Assembly: GCA_017549505.1 (NCBI GenBank)
Contig: JAFYUS010000064.1
Location: forward strand, 1-64,000
Direction: 5' to 3'
Origin: Bacteroidales bacterium
GTDB taxonomy: Bacteria; Bacteroidota; Bacteroidia; Bacteroidales; UBA932
Length of the DNA stretch: 64,000 nt
Part shown: piece by piece, positions 60,480-64,000 of the stretch
How positions within the stretch are numbered: the stretch's first letter is position 1
How the letters are laid out: each line of letters starts with the position of its first letter
The notes under the pieces: generated by a model
Database searches by the model: none
What the model saw: the letters and a program-made list of their open reading frames with translations, nothing else
Told to the model about the DNA's origin: nothing
Position numbers and translations under genes: made by a program

Positions 60480-60911
60480 ATGAAAGTACAGATAGTAAAT
60501 AAATCAGCCTGGGCCACTCCGGCATATGCGACTGAAAAGTCTGCCGGAATGGACCTGAAGGCAAATATCGATGAACCGATAACTCTCGGTCCGCTCGAAA
60601 GAGCGATGGTCCCTACGGGACTTTACATCGCTCTTCCGGATGGCACCGAGGCCCAGGTGAGACCGAGAAGCGGTCTCGCTGCAAAGCACGGAATATCCGT
60701 CCTTAATTCTCCGGGTACCATTGACGCCGACTATCGTGGAGAGGTGAAGGTTATCCTCGTGAATCTTTCCAACGAGCCGTTCGTCATCAATCCCGGCGAG
60801 AGGATAGCCCAGATGGTTGTCGCACGTTATGAAAAGATAGAATGGGACGAGGTTGAAGTTCTCGATGAAACAGAACGTGGAACAGGTGGATTCGGAAGCA
60901 CAGGACGATAA
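60480..60911 (+). CDS. dut: Deoxyuridine 5'-triphosphate nucleotidohydrolase
   Basis: ATG at 60480 is chosen over a TTG nine bases upstream that overlaps the GH3 stop. The 143-residue trimeric enzyme hydrolyses dUTP to dUMP. All five dUTPase motifs are present: [42 protein letters not shown] and [11 protein letters not shown]. Its stop codon lies inside the left arm of the long inverted repeat 60904-61007. Confidence 0.96.
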   Translation: MKVQIVNKSAWATPAYATEKSAGMDLKANIDEPITLGPLERAMVPTGLYIALPDGTEAQVRPRSGLAAKHGISVLNSPGTIDADYRGEVKVILVNLSNEPFVINPGERIAQMVVARYEKIEWDEVEVLDETERGTGGFGSTGR

Positions 60912-61007
60912 ATCATCGAAACATTTCATGGACCCCCGCCTGCCTTTGGCAGGCACCCCCCTAGCCGGGGGTGGCATGTCCATTACATGTTCCGATAATT
61001 TATCGTC
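60904..61007. repeat. Nested palindrome between dut and murF (family member 3)
   Basis: Outer arms are 30 bp with four mismatches (60904-60933 with 60978-61007); two of these would still pair as G-U in RNA. The interior has GCCTGCC-TTT-GGCAGGC (60938-60954) and CCCCCTAGCCGGGGGTGGCAT, which is the reverse complement of the motif at 45538-45558. Confidence 0.82.
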
Positions 61008-61054
61008 ACGACCTACAATGAATCACAATGTTTCATGAGAAATTAGGTGGTATA

Positions 61055-62422
61055 ATGCAAATTATTAATATTTATTATAAGTTTAAGGAGTGCGGGTCGG
61101 TGACAACCGATACCCGCACTCTTAAGGGTGGGGAGATGTTCTTTGCCCTCAAAGGGGAGAACTTTGATGGAAATGAATATGCTCTGAAGGCTTTGGAAGC
61201 TGGAGCTGCATATGCAGTGGTGAACGCCTCGTCAGAAGCGGCAGCTGCAGCGGCCGAAGGCCGTCTGCCTGCCGATGTGGCAGCCCGGCTGGTTGTAGTG
61301 GAGGATACCTTGAAGACTCTTCAGGAGCTGGCCAGATGGCACAGGTCCATGACCTTCGTTGATGGAAAACCTCTTACCGTAGTTGCCCTTACCGGTACAA
61401 ATGGAAAGACCACCACAAAGGAACTCATCCGTGCTGTGCTTTCTGTCAGATACAATGTCACAGCGACTGAAGGCAACCTTAATAACAGTATCGGTGTTCC
61501 TCTTACACTTCTGAAAATCAATTCTGATACTCAGATTGCAGTAGTGGAGATGGGTGCCAGCCATCCTGGTGATATCAAGGAACTTGTGGATATCGCCCTT
61601 CCTAACTTCGGACTGATTACGAATGTGGGAAAGGCGCATCTTCTCGGATTCGGAAGTTTCGAAGGCGTGATGGCAACAAAGGGAGAACTCTATGATTACC
61701 TCAGGAGGACTTCTGACAAGGTCTTCCTTAATGTGGATAACCCATATCTATGCAGGATGGCTTCTGAACGAAACCTCCAGAGCGATCCGGAGCGTCCTTA
61801 TTCTCTTGTCCTTCCGTATGGCGTCGAATATCAGGGATTTACAGTCCTTCCATCGGATGCAGATTACCCTTACTTGAGACTTTCACATCCGGTGCATGGC
61901 GTGATCAATACCAATCTGGTAGGTTCATACAATGCTGATAATGTGGTTGCTGCAATCGCTGTCGGTGCACAGTTCGGTGTTTCTATGGATGAAGCGATAA
62001 AGGCTGTTGAGGCTTATGTTCCTTCAAATAATCGTTCGCAGATGACAAGGACTGAGAAGAATGTCTTGATTGTTGATGCCTATAATGCAAATCCTTCCAG
62101 CATGGAAGTGGCTCTGAAGAATCTGGATTCAGTGGTTGCCGACCGTAAGGTTGTCATGCTTGGAGATATGCTTGAACTTGGCGAAGATTCTCAGAAACTT
62201 CATAAGGAAGTCGTTGACAGACTCATGTCGATGAATCTGTCTCTGGTTTGCCTGGTAGGAAAGGAGTTTGCGGCAGCTTGTGCGGGTGTAGACGGTATAC
62301 TTTGCTTTGAGACCTCAGATGCCCTTACTCAGTGGCTGACAGAGAATCCTGTGGACGGCGCAACCGTGCTTATCAAAGGTTCCCGTGGAACGAGGATGGA
62401 AAAAGTGATGCCAGTGCTTTAG
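61055..62422 (+). CDS. murF: UDP-N-acetylmuramoyl-tripeptide--D-alanyl-D-alanine ligase
   Basis: The ATG at 61055 is chosen because AGGTGG lies about six bases upstream; an ATG at 61028 is possible. The 455-residue Mur ligase adds D-Ala-D-Ala to the peptidoglycan precursor. The N-terminal domain has SVTTDTRTLKGGEMFFALKG, the ATP site ALTGTNGKTTTKELI, the family motif EGNLNNSIGVPLTLL and VEMGASHPGDI. VDAYNANPSSMEVAL marks the C domain. The last 50 bases overlap the 3' end of the opposing glycerate kinase gene. Confidence 0.95.
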   Translation: MQIINIYYKFKECGSVTTDTRTLKGGEMFFALKGENFDGNEYALKALEAGAAYAVVNASSEAAAAAAEGRLPADVAARLVVVEDTLKTLQELARWHRSMTFVDGKPLTVVALTGTNGKTTTKELIRAVLSVRYNVTATEGNLNNSIGVPLTLLKINSDTQIAVVEMGASHPGDIKELVDIALPNFGLITNVGKAHLLGFGSFEGVMATKGELYDYLRRTSDKVFLNVDNPYLCRMASERNLQSDPERPYSLVLPYGVEYQGFTVLPSDADYPYLRLSHPVHGVINTNLVGSYNADNVVAAIAVGAQFGVSMDEAIKAVEAYVPSNNRSQMTRTEKNVLIVDAYNANPSSMEVALKNLDSVVADRKVVMLGDMLELGEDSQKLHKEVVDRLMSMNLSLVCLVGKEFAAACAGVDGILCFETSDALTQWLTENPVDGATVLIKGSRGTRMEKVMPVL

Positions 62423-63923
62423 CCACTGTATCTGAAATATTCTTTGAGGCGACCTCAGGACGCATGGCGTACTCGAGGTCGCTTTCGTTTTGCGGTCTTG
62501 GCCCGATCGGAAATGCCGCCTTGAGTCCAGCCTCTTCGATTTCATTTTCGCCCATGTCCACTATGCCTGCGATGGCTATGACGGGTACTCCGTACTTTGC
62601 GGCGACTGAGGTGATTCCGGAAATCACCTTTCCTTTGCAGGTCTGGCTGTCGATCCTTCCTTCTCCGGTGATGATCAGGTCCGCATCCTTTATCTGCTTT
62701 TCAAATCCGATCGCATCGAGTACCATCCCGATGCCACTTTGAAGCCTTCCGTTCAGGAAGGCATGGAACGCTCCGCCGAGTCCTCCGGCGGCGCCTGTTC
62801 CCTTGATTGATGAAAGGTCTATACCGTAATCCCTTTTGATTATATCGTTAAGGTTCTGCATCCCATCTTCCAGCAGCACGACCTCTTCCGGCGTTGCCCC
62901 CTTCTGCGGCCCGAAGACCTCCGCCGCCCCTTCATACCCATCTCTCTTCCTTACCTCTTCAGCCCCTTCAGTCCCTTCTGCCTCTTTGTGCCAATTCGGT
63001 CTACAGAACGGCGTGTCGACATCGCATGCTATGATGAATTCCGCTTCAGATAACTTTTCCCAGATCTCCTCCGTCCCTTCCTGTATTTCCTTCCTCGATT
63101 CCGTCATGTCCCCCTGGTTCCGAATGCCCATACGTGCTATTCCTGGTTCCGTCATGTCCCCCTGGTTCTGTAGAGTTGATTCCGGATGTGATGCGGGTGG
63201 GACGATTCGGGCGATTTTGTTGATGGTGCCTCCGCACATGCCGGTCATTGGCCGGCCGTTGCTGTCGATGAACTTGAAACCTAACGCCTCCAGCATTCCG
63301 GTACCTCCGTCGTTGGTGGCGCTTCCTCCGATTCCTATGAGAAATTTCCTGCAACCTCTGTTCAGGGCATCCAGAATCATTTCGCCAGTTCCATATGTTG
63401 AGGTGAGCAGGGGATTGCGCTCTGAAGGTTTCAGTAAGGTCAGTCCCGAAGCCTGCGCCATTTCCATGATTGCTGTCTTCTGTCCGGAAATGGTAGCAAT
63501 GCCATATGTCGCTTCAATCTTTCTTCCAAGCGGATCTGACACTATTGCCTTGACGATATCCCCTCCCAACACTCTTGTCAACGTTGCCCCCGTCCCTTCT
63601 CCTCCATCCGCAATCTCGATGCTCCTGATCTCACACTCCCTGCTATCCCTATCGTCACATTCCCTGCTATCCCTATCGTCACATTCCCTGTTATCCCTGT
63701 CGTCGCACTCCCTGTTATCTCTGTCGTCGCACGTCTCGTAGCCCCAGCTGTCTTTCTTCGTCTTTTCGGTGTTTTCCACTTCTTTAGCATCTTCCACCAT
63801 CTTCACACCTTCCTCTGCTTTTGTGTCTTCCACCATCTTCACACCTTCCTCTGCCGCACGAGCTACCTCCAGGGATGTGAGCGACCCCTTGAACGAATCC
63901 GATGCTATGATAATCTTCCGCAT
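62373..63923 (-). CDS. Glycerate kinase (GarK/GlxK family) with repeat-encoded insertions
   Basis: The ATG at 63923 gives the family start MRKIIIASDSFKGSLTS. Core motifs are intact: IADGGEGTGATL, EMAQASGLTLL, GIGGSATNDGGTGML, IKGTGAAGGLGGA and ITGEGRIDSQT. The enzyme phosphorylates glycerate for entry into glycolysis. At 516 residues it is well over the usual about 380. The extra length lies in repetitive inserts: residues about 27-98 (two 12-residue repeats and four DDRDxREC-like 8-residue repeats), a pair of NQGDMTE repeats near 260-275, and a Glu/Gly-rich segment near 310-340. All are hydrophilic and between conserved motifs. Its end overlaps murF by 50 bases. Confidence 0.87.
   Translation of the reverse strand: MRKIIIASDSFKGSLTSLEVARAAEEGVKMVEDTKAEEGVKMVEDAKEVENTEKTKKDSWGYETCDDRDNRECDDRDNRECDDRDSRECDDRDSRECEIRSIEIADGGEGTGATLTRVLGGDIVKAIVSDPLGRKIEATYGIATISGQKTAIMEMAQASGLTLLKPSERNPLLTSTYGTGEMILDALNRGCRKFLIGIGGSATNDGGTGMLEALGFKFIDSNGRPMTGMCGGTINKIARIVPPASHPESTLQNQGDMTEPGIARMGIRNQGDMTESRKEIQEGTEEIWEKLSEAEFIIACDVDTPFCRPNWHKEAEGTEGAEEVRKRDGYEGAAEVFGPQKGATPEEVVLLEDGMQNLNDIIKRDYGIDLSSIKGTGAAGGLGGAFHAFLNGRLQSGIGMVLDAIGFEKQIKDADLIITGEGRIDSQTCKGKVISGITSVAAKYGVPVIAIAGIVDMGENEIEEAGLKAAFPIGPRPQNESDLEYAMRPEVASKNISDTVAKALASLFPSSFHGNL
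63631..63726. repeat. Four 24-bp tandem coding repeats in glycerate kinase
   Basis: Four 24-bp units starting at 63631, 63655, 63679 and 63703 share CACATTCCCTGCTATCCCTA with small changes. Each encodes eight residues on the minus strand, of the form DDRDNREC. Confidence 0.92.
63791..63854. repeat. Direct repeat of 28 bp with 36-bp period in glycerate kinase
   Basis: An identical 28-base sequence at 63791-63818 and 63827-63854 (starting CTTCCACCATCTTCACACCT). It encodes two copies of the 12-residue unit AEEGVKMVEDTK or AEEGVKMVEDAK. Confidence 0.9.
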
Positions 63924-63927
63924 GGTA

Positions 63928-63935
63928 CAAATATA
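63928..63935 (-). promoter_or_regulatory. -7 promoter element directly before glycerate kinase
   Basis: TATATTTG on the minus strand ends four bases before the ATG at 63923, so the transcript would start at or very near the start codon. Confidence 0.6.
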
Positions 63936-64000
63936 GTGAATCTACAGATATAAATATGAATCCTATGCCCCGAAGTCTTGCCTGGTCCTGATATTACTTT

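Noticed and set aside
63631..63726. Regular 24-bp repeats considered as a CRISPR array
   Set aside because: The units are directly adjacent with no spacers, lie in frame in glycerate kinase, and no cas genes are present.

Overview
The window looks like a chromosomal segment of a gut-type Bacteroidota, most likely order Bacteroidales. The evidence is a SusC/SusD pair, a hybrid two-component regulator, BACON-type surface lipoproteins, many lipobox signal peptides, and a recurring TAnnTTTG promoter element placed shortly upstream of start codons. Base composition is near 50% GC. No rRNA or tRNA gene was seen, and the genus cannot be fixed from the sequence alone.

Layout. (1) 1-611: end of an unknown gene and a PIN-domain protein. 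(2) 812-10449: one long + strand operon for nucleotide-sugar supply (aminotransferase, UDP-glucose dehydrogenase, a sugar-acid-kinase-like GHMP kinase, a nucleotidyltransferase, UDP-glucuronate epimerase, RfbA, RfbB, ManC), ending in a secreted protein, a 47-residue basic protein and a PAS protein. It has no glycosyltransferases. (3) 10450-14568: a repeat-rich accessory island with G-quadruplex-like DNA, two diverged copies of a ~265-bp noncoding module, a lone tyrosine recombinase, a hairpin array, and a REP-associated transposase followed by two REP-like hairpins. (4) 14569-22115: housekeeping genes (ffh, lysA), a membrane-anchored AraC-type regulator, a lipoprotein, an ABC/GntR operon with a visible operator, and a GSCFA protein. 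(5) 22193-25119: an outer-membrane-like protein and a 5'-nucleotidase lipoprotein. (6) 25238-60478: a large carbohydrate-use region. (7) 60480-63923: dut, murF and a glycerate kinase expanded by coding repeats.

The carbohydrate region has a minus-strand group (DUF4434-like protein, MFS sugar porter, ROK repressor) and an eight-gene + operon: GHL10 lipoprotein, SusC, SusD, surface lipoprotein, NAGPA-type phosphodiester glycosidase, second GHL10, BACON lipoprotein and DUF4988-type lipoprotein. Next come a RenBP-like N-acylglucosamine 2-epimerase, then on the minus strand a NagX-like DUF5009 membrane protein, a metallophosphatase, a CE2 esterase and a GH2 enzyme. A hybrid two-component regulator, an FAD oxidoreductase lipoprotein and a GH3 enzyme follow on the + strand. 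NAGPA, GHL10, the epimerase, NagX and ROK together point to an N-acetylhexosamine-containing, possibly phosphodiester-linked glycan. This is inference.

The strongest unexplained signals are repeat families: a 106-bp palindromic element at three sites with its core at a fixed offset; a CGTCATTGCGAGG...CGTGGCAATC element with a variable inner hairpin that sits between genes and also in frame inside rfbB; long-armed intergenic palindromes whose inner hairpins differ in sequence but keep pairing; and tandem coding repeats inside glycerate kinase.
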